From the NCBI RefSeq assembly GCF_003443875.1, contig NZ_CP027482.1:1302001-1366000 (forward strand): a stretch of 64,000 nt of DNA, written 5' to 3'. The position numbers and the translations under genes are program-made. The notes beneath the pieces were generated by a model. It was given only the letters and a program-made list of their open reading frames with translations. It was not told where the DNA came from and ran no database searches. Each line of letters opens with the position of its first letter. The first letter of the stretch is position 1. Shown here piece by piece: positions 9,076-21,210 of this stretch. The DNA comes from Aeromicrobium sp. A1-2 (lineage in GTDB: Bacteria; Actinomycetota; Actinomycetes; Propionibacteriales; Nocardioidaceae).

Positions 9076-11940
9076 GTGACCGACCGCCTCGTCATCCGCG
9101 GTGCACGAGAGCACAATCTCAAGGACGTCTCGCTCGACCTGCCGCGAGATTCGCTGATCGTGTTCACGGGCCTGTCCGGATCCGGCAAGTCCTCGTTGGC
9201 GTTCGACACGATCTTCGCCGAGGGTCAACGTCGCTACGTCGAGTCGCTGTCGGCGTACGCCCGCCAGTTCCTGGGCCAGATGGACAAGCCTGACGTCGAC
9301 TTCATCGAGGGGCTCTCCCCGGCCGTCTCGATCGACCAGAAGTCGACCTCACGCAACCCGCGATCGACGGTCGGCACGATCACCGAGGTCTACGACTACC
9401 TCCGCCTGCTCTACGCCCGCGCCGGCCGCCCGCACTGCCCGGTGTGCGGCGAGCTCATCGCCAAGCAGACCCCGCAGCAGATCGTTGACCGCATCATGGC
9501 CGGCGAGCAGGGCGCCCGGTTCCAGGTCCTCGCCCCGATCATCCGCGGGCGCAAGGGCGAGTACGGCGAGCTGTTCCGCCAGCTGCAGTCCCAGGGGTTC
9601 AGCCGTACGATCGTCGACGGCGAGACGCACATGCTGTCCGACGAGCCGCCCAAGCTCGCGAAGCAGAAGAAGCACACGATCGACGTCGTGGTCGACCGCC
9701 TGCAGGTCAAGGACAGCGCCAAGCAGCGGCTGACCGAGTCGGTCGAGACCGCGCTCGGCCTGGCCGACGGCCTCGTGATCGTCGACTACGTCGACCTGCC
9801 GGAGGGCGACGAGCAGCGCACCCGCCGGTTCTCCGAGAAGCTCGCCTGCCCCAACGACCACCCGCTCGAGGTCGACGAGCTCGAGCCCCGATCGTTCTCG
9901 TTCAACGCTCCGTTCGGCGCGTGCCCCGAGTGTCACGGGCTCGGCACCCGCATGGAGGTCGACCCCGAGCTCGTGGTCCCCGACGACGCCAAGTCACTCA
10001 ACGAGGGCGCCGTCGTCCCGTGGGCGTCGGCACATGTGTCGGACTACTTCTCCCGGCTCATCGGCGCGCTCGCCGACGAGCTCGGTTTCAGCGCCGACAC
10101 CCCGTGGGGTGATCTGTCCGAGGAGGTGCAGGAGGCGATCCTGCGCGGCCACGCGACCAAGGTCCACGTGCGCTACAAGAACCGATATGGTCGCGAACGG
10201 TCCTACTACACCGAGTTCGAGGGCGCGATCACCTACCTCGAGCGCCGGCACGACGAGACCGAGTCGGACACCAGTCGCGAACGCCTCGAAGGGTTCATGC
10301 GCGAGGTTCCGTGCCGGGTCTGCCAGGGCACCCGGCTCAAGCCGGTGATCCTCGCTGTGACCCTGGAGTCCGAAAAGTTCGGCCCCAAGAACATCGCCGA
10401 GGTCTGCGCCCTGTCGATCAGCGAGGCGTCCGAATATCTCCAGACCCTCGAGATGAGCGACCGCGAGCTCCAGATCGGCGAGCGGGTCCTCAAGGAGATC
10501 AACGAACGACTGCGCTTCCTGCTGGACGTCGGCCTGGACTACCTCGCGCTCGACCGCGCGGCCGGCTCGCTGTCCGGCGGCGAAGCCCAGCGGATTCGGC
10601 TCGCGACCCAGATCGGCGCCGGCCTCGTCGGCGTGCTGTACGTCCTGGACGAACCGTCGATCGGCCTGCACCAGCGCGACAACCACCGGCTGATCGACAC
10701 CTTGCTCCGTCTGCGCGATCTCGGCAACACCCTGATCGTCGTCGAGCACGACGAGGACACCATCCGCGCGGCCGACTGGGCAGTCGACATCGGCCCCGGA
10801 GCCGGTGAGCACGGGGGACAGGTCATCGTCTCGGGCCCGGTCGAGGAACTGTTCGCCAGCGAGGACTCGCTGACCGGTCAATACCTCTCCGGACGCAAGT
10901 CGATCCCGCTTCCGGAGTCACGGCGCGAGCGGGTCCCGGGCCGAGAGCTCACGGTGCACGGCGCCAAGGAGCACAACCTGCGCGACATCGACGTGACGTT
11001 CCCGCTGGGCATGTTCGTCGCCGTGACGGGCGTGTCCGGCTCGGGCAAGTCGACGCTGGTCAACGACATCCTCTACACCCAGCTCGCGCGTACGGTCTAC
11101 GGCGCACGGACGATCCCCGGCCGGCACCGCACGATCACGGGACTCGAGGAGGTCGACAAGGTCATTCATGTCGACCAGTCCCCGATCGGCCGCACCCCAC
11201 GGTCCAACCCCGCGACCTACACCGGCGTCTTCGACCACGTCCGCAAGCTGTTCTCGCAGACGCCCGAGGCCAAGATGCGCGGCTACCTGCAGGGCCGGTT
11301 CTCGTTCAACGTCAAGGGCGGACGCTGTGAGGCGTGCTCGGGCGATGGCACGATCAAGATCGAGATGAACTTCCTGCCCGACGTCTACGTCGCGTGCGAG
11401 GTCTGCCACGGCGCCCGCTACAACCGCGAGACGCTCGAGGTCCACTACAAGGGCAAGACCATCGCCGAGGTGCTCGAGATGCCGATCGAGGAGGCAGTCG
11501 AGTTCTTCGAAGCCATCCCCGCGATTGCACGCCACCTGCGCACCCTGGTCGACGTGGGACTGGGCTACGTACGCCTGGGCCAGTCCGCCCCGACGCTGTC
11601 CGGTGGCGAGGCGCAGCGGGTCAAGCTGTCCGCCGAGCTGCAGAAGCGGTCGACCGGCCGCACGGTCTACGTCCTCGACGAGCCCACGACGGGCCTGCAC
11701 TTCGAAGACATCCGCAAGCTCCTCGGCGTCCTGCAACGCATCGTCGACACCGGCAACTCGGTCATCGTCATCGAGCACAACCTCGATGTCATCAAGACTG
11801 CCGACTGGGTCATCGACATGGGTCCCGAGGGCGGAAGCGGCGGCGGCCTGTTGATTGCGGAGGGCACTCCCGAGGACATCGCCAACAGCCCCGACAGCCA
11901 CACCGGCACGTACCTCAAGCCGCTCCTGGTCACCTCGTAG
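9076..11940 (+). CDS. uvrA: UvrABC excision nuclease subunit A
   Basis: A 954-residue dimeric damage sensor of nucleotide excision repair. It has two ABC-type ATPase modules: Walker [10 protein letters not shown] at residues 32-40 and [10 protein letters not shown] in the second half. Signatures [12 protein letters not shown] and [12 protein letters not shown] and Walker [13 protein letters not shown] and [12 protein letters not shown] follow. Zinc-binding cysteine pairs occur at CPVCGE, CRVCQG, CEACSG and CEVCHG. GTG 9076 is chosen because AGGGGA (9066-9071) is well placed and [15 protein letters not shown] is the usual N-terminus. A canonical actinobacterial SOS box is not visible upstream. 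Confidence 0.98.
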   Translation: MTDRLVIRGAREHNLKDVSLDLPRDSLIVFTGLSGSGKSSLAFDTIFAEGQRRYVESLSAYARQFLGQMDKPDVDFIEGLSPAVSIDQKSTSRNPRSTVGTITEVYDYLRLLYARAGRPHCPVCGELIAKQTPQQIVDRIMAGEQGARFQVLAPIIRGRKGEYGELFRQLQSQGFSRTIVDGETHMLSDEPPKLAKQKKHTIDVVVDRLQVKDSAKQRLTESVETALGLADGLVIVDYVDLPEGDEQRTRRFSEKLACPNDHPLEVDELEPRSFSFNAPFGACPECHGLGTRMEVDPELVVPDDAKSLNEGAVVPWASAHVSDYFSRLIGALADELGFSADTPWGDLSEEVQEAILRGHATKVHVRYKNRYGRERSYYTEFEGAITYLERRHDETESDTSRERLEGFMREVPCRVCQGTRLKPVILAVTLESEKFGPKNIAEVCALSISEASEYLQTLEMSDRELQIGERVLKEINERLRFLLDVGLDYLALDRAAGSLSGGEAQRIRLATQIGAGLVGVLYVLDEPSIGLHQRDNHRLIDTLLRLRDLGNTLIVVEHDEDTIRAADWAVDIGPGAGEHGGQVIVSGPVEELFASEDSLTGQYLSGRKSIPLPESRRERVPGRELTVHGAKEHNLRDIDVTFPLGMFVAVTGVSGSGKSTLVNDILYTQLARTVYGARTIPGRHRTITGLEEVDKVIHVDQSPIGRTPRSNPATYTGVFDHVRKLFSQTPEAKMRGYLQGRFSFNVKGGRCEACSGDGTIKIEMNFLPDVYVACEVCHGARYNRETLEVHYKGKTIAEVLEMPIEEAVEFFEAIPAIARHLRTLVDVGLGYVRLGQSAPTLSGGEAQRVKLSAELQKRSTGRTVYVLDEPTTGLHFEDIRKLLGVLQRIVDTGNSVIVIEHNLDVIKTADWVIDMGPEGGSGGGLLIAEGTPEDIANSPDSHTGTYLKPLLVTS

Positions 11941-11943
11941 GCT
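11938..11943 (+). promoter_or_regulatory. uvrC -10 box overlapping the uvrA stop codon
   Basis: TAGGCT begins with the TAG stop of uvrA and ends 6 nt before GTG 11950. It is the same hexamer and spacing as for uvrB. It suggests uvrC has its own leaderless transcript besides read-through from uvrA. Confidence 0.5.
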
Positions 11944-11949
11944 GGCTCG

Positions 11950-13893
11950 GTGGCAGATCCTGCAAGCTATCGGCCGGCCCCGGGCGAGATCCCGGCCGAG
12001 CCCGGCGTCTATCGGTTCCGTGATGCCGATCGCCGAGTCATCTACGTCGGCAAGGCCAAGTCGCTGCGACCTCGACTGAGCTCGTACTTCCAGGACATCT
12101 CGGGCCTGCACCCCCGCACGCAGCAGATGGTGCTGACGGGTGCCTCGGTCGACTGGACCGTCGTCAGCACCGAGGTCGAGGCGTTGGCGTTGGAGTACTC
12201 CTGGATCAAGGAGTTCGATCCGCGGTTCAACGTCAAGTACCGCGACGACAAGTCCTACCCGTGGCTCGCGGTGACCGTCGGTGAGGAGTTCCCGCGGGTC
12301 ACGGTCATGCGCGGTGCACAGCGCAAGGGCGTCCGCTACTTCGGCCCGTACGGCCACGCGTGGGCGATCCGCGACACCGTCGACACGTTGCTGCGGGTCT
12401 TTCCGATGCGCTCGTGCTCGGCCGGCGTGTTCCGCCGGTCCAAGGCGATCGGGCGCCCGTGCCTGCTGGGGGACATCGGCAAGTGCGCCGCCCCGTGCGT
12501 GGGTCGGGTCAGCCCCGAGGAGCACCGGGCAATCGTCAACGACTTCCTCGCATTCATGGGCGGTCAGACGGCCGGGTTCACCAAGCGCATTGAGCAGCGC
12601 ATGCGCGACGCCTCCGACAACCAGGAGTACGAGCTCGCTGCCAAGCTCCGCGACGACCTCGGCGCGCTGCGCCGGGTGCTGGAGAAGCAGACCGTCGTGC
12701 TCGGCGACGGCACGGATGCCGACGTCCTGGGCTTCGTCGATGACCCGCTCGAGATCGCGGTGCAGATCTTTTCAGTGCGCGGCGGCCGGATCCGCGGGCA
12801 GCGCGGCTGGGTCGCCGAGAAGGCCGACGAGGCCGACTTCCCCGAGCTCGTACAGCGGGCGCTGATGACGCTCTACCAGGACGCCAACGCCGCGGCGATC
12901 CCACGCGAGGTGCTGGTCCCGACGATGCCGGCGGACTCCGCGACCGTGACCGAGCTGCTGGCAGAGCGGCGCGAGGGGCCCGTCACGATCCGCGTACCCC
13001 GACGAGGGGACAAGCGCGCACTGATGGCGACCGTCGAGCAGAACGCCAAGCAATCGCTGATGCGGCACAAGATGAAGCGTTCCTCGGACCTGACGGCGCG
13101 CAGTCTCGCACTCGAGGAGATCCAGGAGGCGCTCGACCTGGAGACCGCGCCGCTTCGGATCGAGTGCTACGACATCTCCAACCTCGGGGCGACCGAGACC
13201 GTCGCGTCGATGGTCGTCTTCGAGGACGGTCTGCCCCGCAAGTCCGAGTACCGCCGCTTCACGATCCGCAACGAGGGCCAGAGCGATGTCGCCGCGATGC
13301 ACGAGGTCATCACCCGACGCTTCAGCCAGCTGCTCAAGGCGCGCGAGGGCAACCATGATGAGGGCCCCGGTATCGACCCGGAGACCGGCAAGCCCCGACG
13401 CTTCGCGTACACACCTGCGCTCGTGGTCGTCGATGGTGGGCCGCCCCAGGTCGCCGCGGCGCACGCGGCGATGCAGCAGCTCGGCATCACCGACATCGCT
13501 CTGGTGGGTCTGGCCAAGCGACTCGAGGAGGTCTGGCTGCCGGAGGACGAGGATCCGGTGATCCTGCCCCGCACGAGCGAAGGCCTCTACCTGCTGCAGC
13601 GGCTTCGCGACGAGGCGCACCGCTTTGCCATCACCCACCACCGGGGTCGCCGCAGCAAGTCGATGATCGAGAGCGTGCTCGATCCCGTGCAGGGTCTCGG
13701 TCCGACCCGGCGCAAGGCCCTGCTCAAGTCGTTCGGCTCGGTCAAGAAGCTGCGTGCCGCGACGGCCGAGGAGATCGCCTCCGTGCCCGGGATCGGCGCG
13801 GCTACGGCACAATCCATCGTGGAGGCGCTCGCGACTGGCGAGCAGACCCCCGCCATCAACACCGCAACCGGCGAAATCCTGGAGGACCGTTGA
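11950..13893 (+). CDS. uvrC: UvrABC excision nuclease subunit C
   Basis: A 647-residue dual-incision nuclease. The N-terminal GIY-YIG domain (about residues 15-100, GVYRFRD...[11 protein letters not shown]) makes the 3' cut. A Cys-rich stretch ([16 protein letters not shown]) is followed by a UVR motif ([15 protein letters not shown]) that docks UvrB. The RNase H-like endonuclease domain ([18 protein letters not shown] ... VVDGGPPQV) makes the 5' cut, and the C-terminal helix-hairpin-helix ends in [16 protein letters not shown]. Length is typical. GTG 11950 fits both the leaderless -10 and the N-terminal homology. Confidence 0.98.
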   Translation: MADPASYRPAPGEIPAEPGVYRFRDADRRVIYVGKAKSLRPRLSSYFQDISGLHPRTQQMVLTGASVDWTVVSTEVEALALEYSWIKEFDPRFNVKYRDDKSYPWLAVTVGEEFPRVTVMRGAQRKGVRYFGPYGHAWAIRDTVDTLLRVFPMRSCSAGVFRRSKAIGRPCLLGDIGKCAAPCVGRVSPEEHRAIVNDFLAFMGGQTAGFTKRIEQRMRDASDNQEYELAAKLRDDLGALRRVLEKQTVVLGDGTDADVLGFVDDPLEIAVQIFSVRGGRIRGQRGWVAEKADEADFPELVQRALMTLYQDANAAAIPREVLVPTMPADSATVTELLAERREGPVTIRVPRRGDKRALMATVEQNAKQSLMRHKMKRSSDLTARSLALEEIQEALDLETAPLRIECYDISNLGATETVASMVVFEDGLPRKSEYRRFTIRNEGQSDVAAMHEVITRRFSQLLKAREGNHDEGPGIDPETGKPRRFAYTPALVVVDGGPPQVAAAHAAMQQLGITDIALVGLAKRLEEVWLPEDEDPVILPRTSEGLYLLQRLRDEAHRFAITHHRGRRSKSMIESVLDPVQGLGPTRRKALLKSFGSVKKLRAATAEEIASVPGIGAATAQSIVEALATGEQTPAINTATGEILEDR

Positions 13894-14753
13894 CGACCTT
13901 GACGCAGCTCGTGCTCATCACCGGCATGACCGGAGCCGGGCGGGGTACGGCCGCCAAGGTGCTCGAGAAGCTCGGCTACTACGTCATCGACAACCTTCCG
14001 CCGGGGCTCCTGTCCCAGGCCGTGTCGACGATCCGGCAGTCCGAGGACATCGATCGACTCGCGGTCGTGGTTGACGCACGCTCGCGGCACTTCTTCGGCG
14101 GCCTGGTCGACGCGCTGGAAGACCTGCGTGACTCCGGGGTGAACACCCGGATCCTTTACCTCGAGGCGGCCGACGAGGTCCTGGTCCGCCGACAGGAAGC
14201 AGCGCGGCGCCCGCATCCGCTGAGCCTCGAGGGGCGTCTGATGGACGGTCTCGACCGCGAGCGTGAGCTCCTCCGCCGGATCCGTGGTCGCGCCGACATC
14301 GTCGTCGACACCTCCAACCTCAACGTCAACCAGCTGGCCCAGCGGGTCCGCGGCGCGTTCGAGGACGCTGACACCGGCGGGCTGCGGGCCTCGGTGGTGT
14401 CATTCGGGTTCAAGTACGGCCTGCCGATCGACGCCGACATGGTCGCCGATCTGCGATTCCTGCCAAACCCGTTCTGGGTCGAGGAGCTGCGACCCCTGAG
14501 CGGGCTCGACGCGCCGGTACGCGATTTCGTTCTGCGGCAACCACGTTCCGCGGAGTTCCTCGAGCAGTACGAGTCGCTCGTCGAGCTCCTGACTGGCGGA
14601 TATCTCAACGAGGACAAGCACTTCCTGACCATCGCGATCGGTTGCACGGGAGGTCGCCACCGCAGCGTGGCGATGTCGGAGGCGTTCGCGGAGCGGCTGC
14701 GGATGCAGGGTGTCCGGACCCTCGTGGTCCACCGCGACCTGGGTCGGGAGTAG
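13890..14753 (+). CDS. rapZ: RapZ-family nucleotide-binding protein (YvcJ)
   Basis: A 287-residue P-loop protein. The Walker A motif [11 protein letters not shown] is near the N-terminus, then [12 protein letters not shown], a central [10 protein letters not shown], and the C-terminal block [25 protein letters not shown] with [11 protein letters not shown]. In E. coli RapZ is a GlmZ sRNA adaptor; in actinobacteria the homologue sits in the uvrC-rapZ-yvcK-whiA cluster and its role is less clear. The TTG start overlaps the uvrC stop by 4 bp, giving translational coupling. The Walker A Arg-Gly where many have Arg-Ser is unremarkable. Confidence 0.93.
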   Translation: MTTLTQLVLITGMTGAGRGTAAKVLEKLGYYVIDNLPPGLLSQAVSTIRQSEDIDRLAVVVDARSRHFFGGLVDALEDLRDSGVNTRILYLEAADEVLVRRQEAARRPHPLSLEGRLMDGLDRERELLRRIRGRADIVVDTSNLNVNQLAQRVRGAFEDADTGGLRASVVSFGFKYGLPIDADMVADLRFLPNPFWVEELRPLSGLDAPVRDFVLRQPRSAEFLEQYESLVELLTGGYLNEDKHFLTIAIGCTGGRHRSVAMSEAFAERLRMQGVRTLVVHRDLGRE

Positions 14754-14755
14754 TC

Positions 14756-15733
14756 GTGGCGACGATGCGACCCACGCACGTCGCCGGACGCGCCGAGGGG
14801 GATCTCAAGGTCGTGTCCCTCGGGGGCGGCCACGGCCTCGCCGCGAGCCTGTCGGCGTTGCGGCGCATCTCGACCAACCTGACGGGCGTCGTGACGGTCG
14901 CCGACAACGGTGGTTCGTCCGGCCGGATCCGCGCTGAGCTCGGCGGACTGCCTCCCGGCGACCTGCGCATGGCGCTGGCGGCCCTGTGCGGTGACGACGA
15001 CTGGGGACGGCAGTGGGCGGCGATCCTGCAGCACCGGTTCTCGGGTACAGGGGAGCTCAGGGACCATGCCGTGGGCAATCTGCTGATCGCGGCGATATGG
15101 GACCAGGTGGGTGACCATGTCGCGGGTCTCGACCTGGTCGGGGAGCTGCTGGGTGCGCAGGGCCGGGTCCTGCCGATGGCTTCGGTACCGCTGGACATCG
15201 AGGCCGACGTCCACCTGCGCTCGGCGCCGGACCGGCTGACGCTCGTACGAGGCCAGGTCGAGGTGTCCAAGACCGATGGACAGGTCGTCACGGTGCGGCT
15301 CGACCCGATCGACCCACCCGCCTGCCCCGAGGCCGTGACCGCAGTCGAGGACGCCGACTGGGTCGTCGTCGGACCCGGGTCATGGTTCACCAGCGTCATG
15401 CCGACGTTGCTGGTGCCGGACCTGCGAGATGCGCTGACGACCACGTCCGCCAAGCGCATCCTGGTGCTCAACCTGATGGAGCAGGAGGGCGAGACCGAGG
15501 GCCTGACCCCGACCGACCACCTCGAGGTCCTGGCGGCGCACGCGCCCGAGCTTCGGCTCGATGCCGTGATCGCGGACAGCAGCCTCGTTGACACGCGTGG
15601 CACGCTGGAGTCGACCGCACGCGGACTCGGCGCCCGGTTGCATGTCGCGGACATCGCGGCCAGCCCAGGATCGGACCAGCACGACCCGGGGCGGCTCGCG
15701 GCCGCTTTCGGTCGAGTCATGAGACAGGCATAG
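14756..15733 (+). CDS. yvcK: YvcK/CofD-like gluconeogenesis factor
   Basis: A 325-residue member of the UPF0052/CofD family. It binds UDP-sugars and, in Bacillus and mycobacteria, supports cell-wall precursor supply on gluconeogenic carbon. Motifs: VVSLGGGHGLAASLSALRR, TVADNGGSSGRIRAELG, PPGDLRMALAAL, FSGTGELRDHAVGNLL and VVGPGSWFTSVMPTLLV. GTG 14756 is chosen because GGGAG (14746-14750) is 5 nt upstream, directly after the rapZ stop. ATG 14765 is too far from it. The gene lies in the rapZ-yvcK-whiA cluster. Confidence 0.94.
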   Translation: MATMRPTHVAGRAEGDLKVVSLGGGHGLAASLSALRRISTNLTGVVTVADNGGSSGRIRAELGGLPPGDLRMALAALCGDDDWGRQWAAILQHRFSGTGELRDHAVGNLLIAAIWDQVGDHVAGLDLVGELLGAQGRVLPMASVPLDIEADVHLRSAPDRLTLVRGQVEVSKTDGQVVTVRLDPIDPPACPEAVTAVEDADWVVVGPGSWFTSVMPTLLVPDLRDALTTTSAKRILVLNLMEQEGETEGLTPTDHLEVLAAHAPELRLDAVIADSSLVDTRGTLESTARGLGARLHVADIAASPGSDQHDPGRLAAAFGRVMRQA

Positions 15734-15736
15734 AGT
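15731..15736 (+). promoter_or_regulatory. Candidate -10 of whiA
   Basis: TAGAGT overlaps the yvcK TAG stop. It would start a transcript near 15,743 with a 27-nt leader containing AAAGGGG (15754-15760) before ATG 15770. Unlike many neighbours, whiA would therefore have a leader. Confidence 0.4.
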
Positions 15737-15769
15737 GACCACATTCTCGACACAAAGGGGTTCGGCCGA

Positions 15770-16753
15770 ATGGCGATGACGGCTCAGGTGAAGGCGGAAC
15801 TCGCCAACACCACCATCACGAAGTCGTGTTGCCGCAAGGCCGAGGTCTCCTCGATCCTGCGCTTCGCCGGTGGTCTGCACATCGTCTCGGGGCGCATCGT
15901 GATCGAGGCGGAGCTCGACACCGGTGCGGCTGCCCGGCGTCTCCGCAAGGACATCGCGGAGATCTATGGGCACGACAGCGAGGTGCTCGTGATGCAGAAC
16001 GCAGGCATCCGCAAGGACACCCACTACGTCGTCCGGGTCTCCAAGGACGGCGAGGCACTGGCTCGCCAGACCGGGCTCATCGACGGAAGCGGTCGTCCCA
16101 TCCGTGGGCTCCCACCGCAGGTCGTCTCGGGTTCGTCGTGCGACGCTGTCGCTGCGTGGCGCGGATCGTTCCTGGCCCACGGCTCGCTCACCGAGCCCGG
16201 CCGGTCCTCGGCACTTGAGGTCAGCTGCCCGGGACCGGAGGCTGCTCTTGCGCTGGTCGGCGCGGCCCGACGACTCGGCATCAGCGCCAAGGCTCGCGAG
16301 GTCCGGGGGATCGACCGCGTCGTGATTCGTGACGGCGAGGCGATCGGTGCCCTGCTGACCCGGCTCGGTGCGCACGAGTCGTTGCTGGCGTGGGAAGAAC
16401 GCCGCATGCGGCGCGAGGTGCGCGCCACCGCCAACCGGCTGGCCAACTTCGACGACGCCAACCTGCGTCGATCGGCGCGGGCAGCGGTCGCGGCAGGCGC
16501 CCGCGCACAGCGTGCCCTGGAGATCCTCGGCGATGAGGTCCCCGATCACCTCAAGATGGCCGGCAGCCTGCGGGTCGAGCATCGGCAGGCCAGCCTCGAA
16601 GAGCTGGGCCAGCTGCACGAGCCCGCGTTGACGAAGGACGCCATCGCCGGACGCATACGGCGCCTGCTCGCGATGGCCGACAAACGGGCCGAGGAGCTGG
16701 GCGTGCCGGACACCGAGTCCACCCTCGGCGACGAGCGTCTCGCGGAGGGCTGA
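15770..16753 (+). CDS. whiA: WhiA DNA-binding sporulation/cell-division regulator
   Basis: A 327-residue protein. The N-terminal two thirds is a degenerate LAGLIDADG homing-endonuclease fold ([35 protein letters not shown]). The C-terminal helix-turn-helix ([26 protein letters not shown]) binds DNA. WhiA works with WhiB as an activator in Streptomyces and is widespread in non-sporulating Gram-positives, where it affects chromosome segregation and division. ATG 15770 with AAAGGGG about 10 nt upstream is chosen; ATG 15776 is possible. It is followed 89 bp later by gap. Confidence 0.95.
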   Translation: MAMTAQVKAELANTTITKSCCRKAEVSSILRFAGGLHIVSGRIVIEAELDTGAAARRLRKDIAEIYGHDSEVLVMQNAGIRKDTHYVVRVSKDGEALARQTGLIDGSGRPIRGLPPQVVSGSSCDAVAAWRGSFLAHGSLTEPGRSSALEVSCPGPEAALALVGAARRLGISAKAREVRGIDRVVIRDGEAIGALLTRLGAHESLLAWEERRMRREVRATANRLANFDDANLRRSARAAVAAGARAQRALEILGDEVPDHLKMAGSLRVEHRQASLEELGQLHEPALTKDAIAGRIRRLLAMADKRAEELGVPDTESTLGDERLAEG

Positions 16754-16782
16754 TCCCACCGGGTGAGGTGACTCGCCGGTAG

Positions 16783-17847
<1,065 letters not shown>

Positions 17848-17850
17848 GCC

Positions 17851-19068
17851 GTGAAGACGGTCTCAGATCTGGGTGACCTGCGCGGCAGGCGCGTACTCGT
17901 CCGCAGCGACCTCAACGTGCCGCTCGACGGCTCGAGGATCACCGATGACGGTCGCGTTCGCGCGAGCGTCCCGACGATCAAGGCGCTCGCCGACGCAGGA
18001 GCCCGCGTCCTCGTGACGGCCCACCTGGGTCGTCCCGATGGCGTACCCAACCCGACGTACTCCCTCGCGCCGGTCGCCGAGCGGCTCGCAGAGCTCTTGG
18101 GCGCCCCTGTGCTGTTCGCGAACGACACGGTCGGCCCGGAGGCCCAGCGCATCTCTGCGGCGCTCCAGGACGGTCAGGTCGCGGTGCTGCAGAACGTTCG
18201 GTTCAACCCGGGCGAGACCAGCAAGGACGACGCCGAGCGCGGCGCCTTCGCCGACGATCTGGCAGCCCTGGCCGACGTGTTCGTCTCGGACGGATTCGGG
18301 GTCGTGCACCGCAAGCAGGCCAGCGTCTACGACATCGCGAGCCGTCTGCCGTCGGCTGTCGGTGGACTGGTCGAGGCCGAGGTTACGGTCCTCAAGCGGC
18401 TCACGGACGACCCAGAGCGCCCCTACGCCGTGGTGCTGGGTGGCTCGAAGGTGTCCGACAAGCTCGGTGTCATCGACAACCTGCTCGACAAGGCCGACAG
18501 CCTGCTGATCGGTGGAGGCATGGTCTTCACGTTCCTCAAGGCCCAGGGCCACGAGGTCGGCAAGTCGCTGCTCGAGGAAGATCAGCTCGACATCGCGCGT
18601 CGCTACATCCAGCAGGCGGCCGCCAAGGGCGTGGATCTGGTGCTGCCGACCGACATCGTCGTGGCTCCGGAGTTCAACGCCGACTCACCCGCCACGACTG
18701 TCGCTGCCGACGCGATGCCAGCCGACCAGCTCGGCCTGGACATCGGCCCCGACTCGGCGGCTCGCTTCGCCGAGATCATTCGTGGGTCCAGGACCGTGTT
18801 CTGGAACGGTCCCATGGGCGTTTTTGAGATGGCGGCCTTCGCTGCCGGCACCAAGGCGGTGGCGCAGGCATTGACCGAAGTCGATGGACTTTCGGTCGTC
18901 GGCGGGGGAGACTCGGCCGCGGCGGTACGTCAGCTGGGCTTCGCCGATTCGGACTTCGGTCACATCTCGACCGGCGGCGGCGCCAGCCTGGAGTACCTCG
19001 AGGGCAAGACGCTCCCGGGCCTCGACATCTTGGACCAGCTCGATCAACAGCGCCTCGAAGGGAACTGA
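17851..19068 (+). CDS. pgk: Phosphoglycerate kinase
   Basis: A 405-residue glycolytic kinase transferring phosphate from 1,3-bisphosphoglycerate to ADP. Family blocks: [79 protein letters not shown] and the nucleotide loop [12 protein letters not shown] with [19 protein letters not shown] 17851 is 3 nt after the gap stop, indicating tight coupling. Length is normal. Confidence 0.97.
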   Translation: MKTVSDLGDLRGRRVLVRSDLNVPLDGSRITDDGRVRASVPTIKALADAGARVLVTAHLGRPDGVPNPTYSLAPVAERLAELLGAPVLFANDTVGPEAQRISAALQDGQVAVLQNVRFNPGETSKDDAERGAFADDLAALADVFVSDGFGVVHRKQASVYDIASRLPSAVGGLVEAEVTVLKRLTDDPERPYAVVLGGSKVSDKLGVIDNLLDKADSLLIGGGMVFTFLKAQGHEVGKSLLEEDQLDIARRYIQQAAAKGVDLVLPTDIVVAPEFNADSPATTVAADAMPADQLGLDIGPDSAARFAEIIRGSRTVFWNGPMGVFEMAAFAAGTKAVAQALTEVDGLSVVGGGDSAAAVRQLGFADSDFGHISTGGGASLEYLEGKTLPGLDILDQLDQQRLEGN

Positions 19069-19069
19069 C

Positions 19070-19873
19070 ATGGCCTCCGCACGCAAGCCACTGATGGCCG
19101 GCAACTGGAAGTCCAACCTCAATCACCAGGAGGCCGTGGTCCTCGTCCAGAAGCTCGCGTGGACGCTGCAGGACAAGAAGCACGACTTCGACAAGTCCGA
19201 GGTCGTCGTGATCCCGCCGTTCACCGACCTGCGCAGCGTGCAGACGCTCGTCGACGGTGACCACCTGGCGATCGGCTACGGGGCGCAAGACGTCTCCGAG
19301 CACGACGGCGGCGCCTACACCGGTGAGATCCCGGCGTCGATGCTGTCCAAGCTGGGCTGCTCGTACGTCGTGGTCGGACACTCCGAGCGTCGTGAGCACC
19401 ACGCCGAGAGCGATGCGCTCGTCAACGTCAAGGCCGGCAAGGCGCTCGACGCAGGCATGAGCCCGATCGTTTGCGTCGGCGAGGGTCTGGAGATCCGCCA
19501 GGCCGGTGACCACGTCGCCTACACGCTCGCTCAGCTCGACGGCTCGCTCGCTGGTTTCACCGCCGAGCAGCTCGCTTCTGTCGTCGTCGCCTACGAGCCG
19601 GTCTGGGCGATCGGCACGGGCGAGGTTGCCACACCCGAGGACGCGCAGGAGGTCTGTGCGGCCATCCGTGCGCGGGTCGAGGAGACCTGGTCGCCGGAGG
19701 TCGCTGCGGCATTGCGTATCCTTTACGGCGGATCGGTGAAAGCGGCGAACATCGCCGCCATCATGGCGAAGTCGGATGTCGACGGTGCCCTGGTCGGCGG
19801 AGCAAGCCTCCAAGCGGAGGAGTTCGCCGGGATCGCCCGGTTCTACGCCATGCCGGACCTGTCCGGCGCCTGA
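19070..19873 (+). CDS. tpiA: Triosephosphate isomerase
   Basis: A 267-residue TIM barrel interconverting dihydroxyacetone phosphate and glyceraldehyde 3-phosphate. It has [11 protein letters not shown] (catalytic Lys), [24 protein letters not shown] with the electrophilic His, [11 protein letters not shown] with the catalytic Glu, and the phosphate loop [13 protein letters not shown] 19070 is 1 nt after the pgk stop and has GAAGGGAA upstream. Longer upstream frames are overlaps with pgk. Confidence 0.97.
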   Translation: MASARKPLMAGNWKSNLNHQEAVVLVQKLAWTLQDKKHDFDKSEVVVIPPFTDLRSVQTLVDGDHLAIGYGAQDVSEHDGGAYTGEIPASMLSKLGCSYVVVGHSERREHHAESDALVNVKAGKALDAGMSPIVCVGEGLEIRQAGDHVAYTLAQLDGSLAGFTAEQLASVVVAYEPVWAIGTGEVATPEDAQEVCAAIRARVEETWSPEVAAALRILYGGSVKAANIAAIMAKSDVDGALVGGASLQAEEFAGIARFYAMPDLSGA

Positions 19874-19888
19874 CAACGAAGGCCCAAC

Positions 19889-20125
19889 GTGATCTTGACG
19901 TTCTCGCTACTTTTGACGATCAGCAGCCTGCTGATGATCGTCCTCGTCCTCATGCACAAGGGGCGCGGGGGCGGCCTCTCCGACATGTTCGGTGGCGGGG
20001 TCTCCAGCTCGCTCGGCGGCTCCTCGGTCGCCGAGCGCAACCTCGACCGGATCACGGTCGGAATCGCCGTCGTCTGGGTCGTGTGCATCTTTGCGCTCGG
20101 TCTGCTCCTGAAGGTGAGCAACTAG
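19889..20125 (+). CDS. secG: Preprotein translocase subunit SecG
   Basis: A 78-residue membrane protein. Two hydrophobic helices (about residues 2-22 and 54-75) flank a Gly-rich loop, HKGRGGGLSDMFGGG, the classic SecG signature. It aids SecYE during protein export. Its place after tpiA is conserved in actinobacteria. The stop overlaps the rbpA start by one base. Confidence 0.95.
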   Translation: MILTFSLLLTISSLLMIVLVLMHKGRGGGLSDMFGGGVSSSLGGSSVAERNLDRITVGIAVVWVVCIFALGLLLKVSN

Positions 20126-20478
20126 TGGCAGCAGGTGCCATCCGGGGCAGCCGTATCGGCTCGGGCCCCATGGGCGAGGCAGAGCGTGGTCAGGCCGCGC
20201 CTCGGCAGTTCGTGACGTTCTTCTGCATCAACAACCACACGACCGAGCTGCAGTTCGCTATCGAGGCGGAGGTGCCGGAGGCGTGGGACTGCCCGCGTTG
20301 CGGCATGCCAGCCAGCGTCGACGCTGACAACCGGCCGACGGCCAAGAAGATCGCGCCGTACAAGACCCATCTCGCCTACGTCAAGGAGCGCCGCTCCGAG
20401 ACCGAGGCCACCGAGATCCTCAAAGAGGCCATCGACATGCTGCGCACCAAGCGAAAGTCCGGCGAAGTCATCTTCTGA
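20125..20478 (+). CDS. rbpA: RNA polymerase-binding protein RbpA
   Basis: A 117-residue actinobacterial transcription factor that binds the primary sigma factor and stabilises the open complex. The N-terminal tail has AGAIRGSRIGSGPMGEAERG (basic/open-complex segment). The zinc-ribbon-like core has FFCINNHTTELQF and WDCPRCGMPAS, and the C-terminal sigma-interaction helix is THLAYVKERRSETEATEIL. GTG 20125 overlaps the secG stop and has GAAGG about 11 nt upstream. RbpA matters for the many TANNNT promoters in this window. Confidence 0.96.
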   Translation: MAAGAIRGSRIGSGPMGEAERGQAAPRQFVTFFCINNHTTELQFAIEAEVPEAWDCPRCGMPASVDADNRPTAKKIAPYKTHLAYVKERRSETEATEILKEAIDMLRTKRKSGEVIF

Positions 20479-20508
20479 CGCTGGTGCGAACCGGCATCAG
20501 GTGTCGCG

Positions 20509-21210
20509 TCAGCGGGTGAGGTGCGAAGCGGCGGCCTCGTCGAGCAGCCAGGTCGTCTCGGTCAGCCCGTGGGCGCCACTCGCCGGGGTGTCCTCGAGCG
20601 TTCCGTCACCCAGCGCCCGGGCCACTGCCTCGGCCTTGCCCTCGCCGGCGACGATCAACCAGATCGCCTCGCTGTGGTTGATCGCGGGGAAGGTCAGCGA
20701 GATGCGGACCGGCGGCGGCTTGGGGGAGTCGAATACCTGGACTGCGCGCCGCTGCGACTCGTGCAGCTGCGCGAAGCCCGGGAACAACGAGGCGATGTGC
20801 CCATCGGGCCCGACACCCAGCAGCACGAGGTCGAACGGCTCGGCCGGCAGCGCCGCGGCGTAGTGGTCAGCGGCCTCGGCCGTGCTCACGTCGCACCCGT
20901 GCGCCGGCATGGCGTGCACGCTCTCCGCGGGCACTCCCAGGCGATCGAGGAAGGCCTCACGGGCCTGCCGGTCGTTACGATCGGCGTGACCCGCGGGGAC
21001 GTAGCGTTCGTCGCCCCAGTAGAAGTCGACCTGGGTCCAGTCGACGAGCTCACTCTCGACCAGCCGGTATGCGTCGATCGCGATGGTCCCGCCGGTCAGC
21101 ACGATCCGTGGGCGGCGCCCCTGGGCCTGGATCAGCGCGATGCGTCCGCTCAGTCGCTCCGCGATCGTCGCAGCCAGGGACGGAGCGTCGGGGTAGACCT
21201 CGATGTTCAC
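20509..21210 (-). CDS. pgl: 6-Phosphogluconolactonase
   Basis: A 233-residue DevB-type enzyme of the oxidative pentose phosphate pathway that hydrolyses 6-phosphogluconolactone. Motifs: RIVLTGGTIAIDAYR, DFYWGDERYVP, LLGVGPDGHIASLFP (with catalytic His) and LTFPAINHSEAIWL. It is last in the minus-strand operon tkt-tal-pgi-zwf-opcA-pgl, with a 4-bp overlap to opcA. It converges on rbpA with 30 bp between the stops. Confidence 0.95.
   Translation of the reverse strand: MNIEVYPDAPSLAATIAERLSGRIALIQAQGRRPRIVLTGGTIAIDAYRLVESELVDWTQVDFYWGDERYVPAGHADRNDRQAREAFLDRLGVPAESVHAMPAHGCDVSTAEAADHYAAALPAEPFDLVLLGVGPDGHIASLFPGFAQLHESQRRAVQVFDSPKPPPVRISLTFPAINHSEAIWLIVAGEGKAEAVARALGDGTLEDTPASGAHGLTETTWLLDEAAASHLTR

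Noticed and set aside
860..9080. LexA/SOS boxes upstream of uvrA or uvrB
   Set aside because: I looked for TCGAAC-N4-GTTCGA-like palindromes in 813-862 and 8934-9076 and saw none.
10918..12525. Minus-strand 535-codon open frame across the uvrA end and uvrC start
   Set aside because: Antisense to two strongly supported genes, with no domain or RBS.
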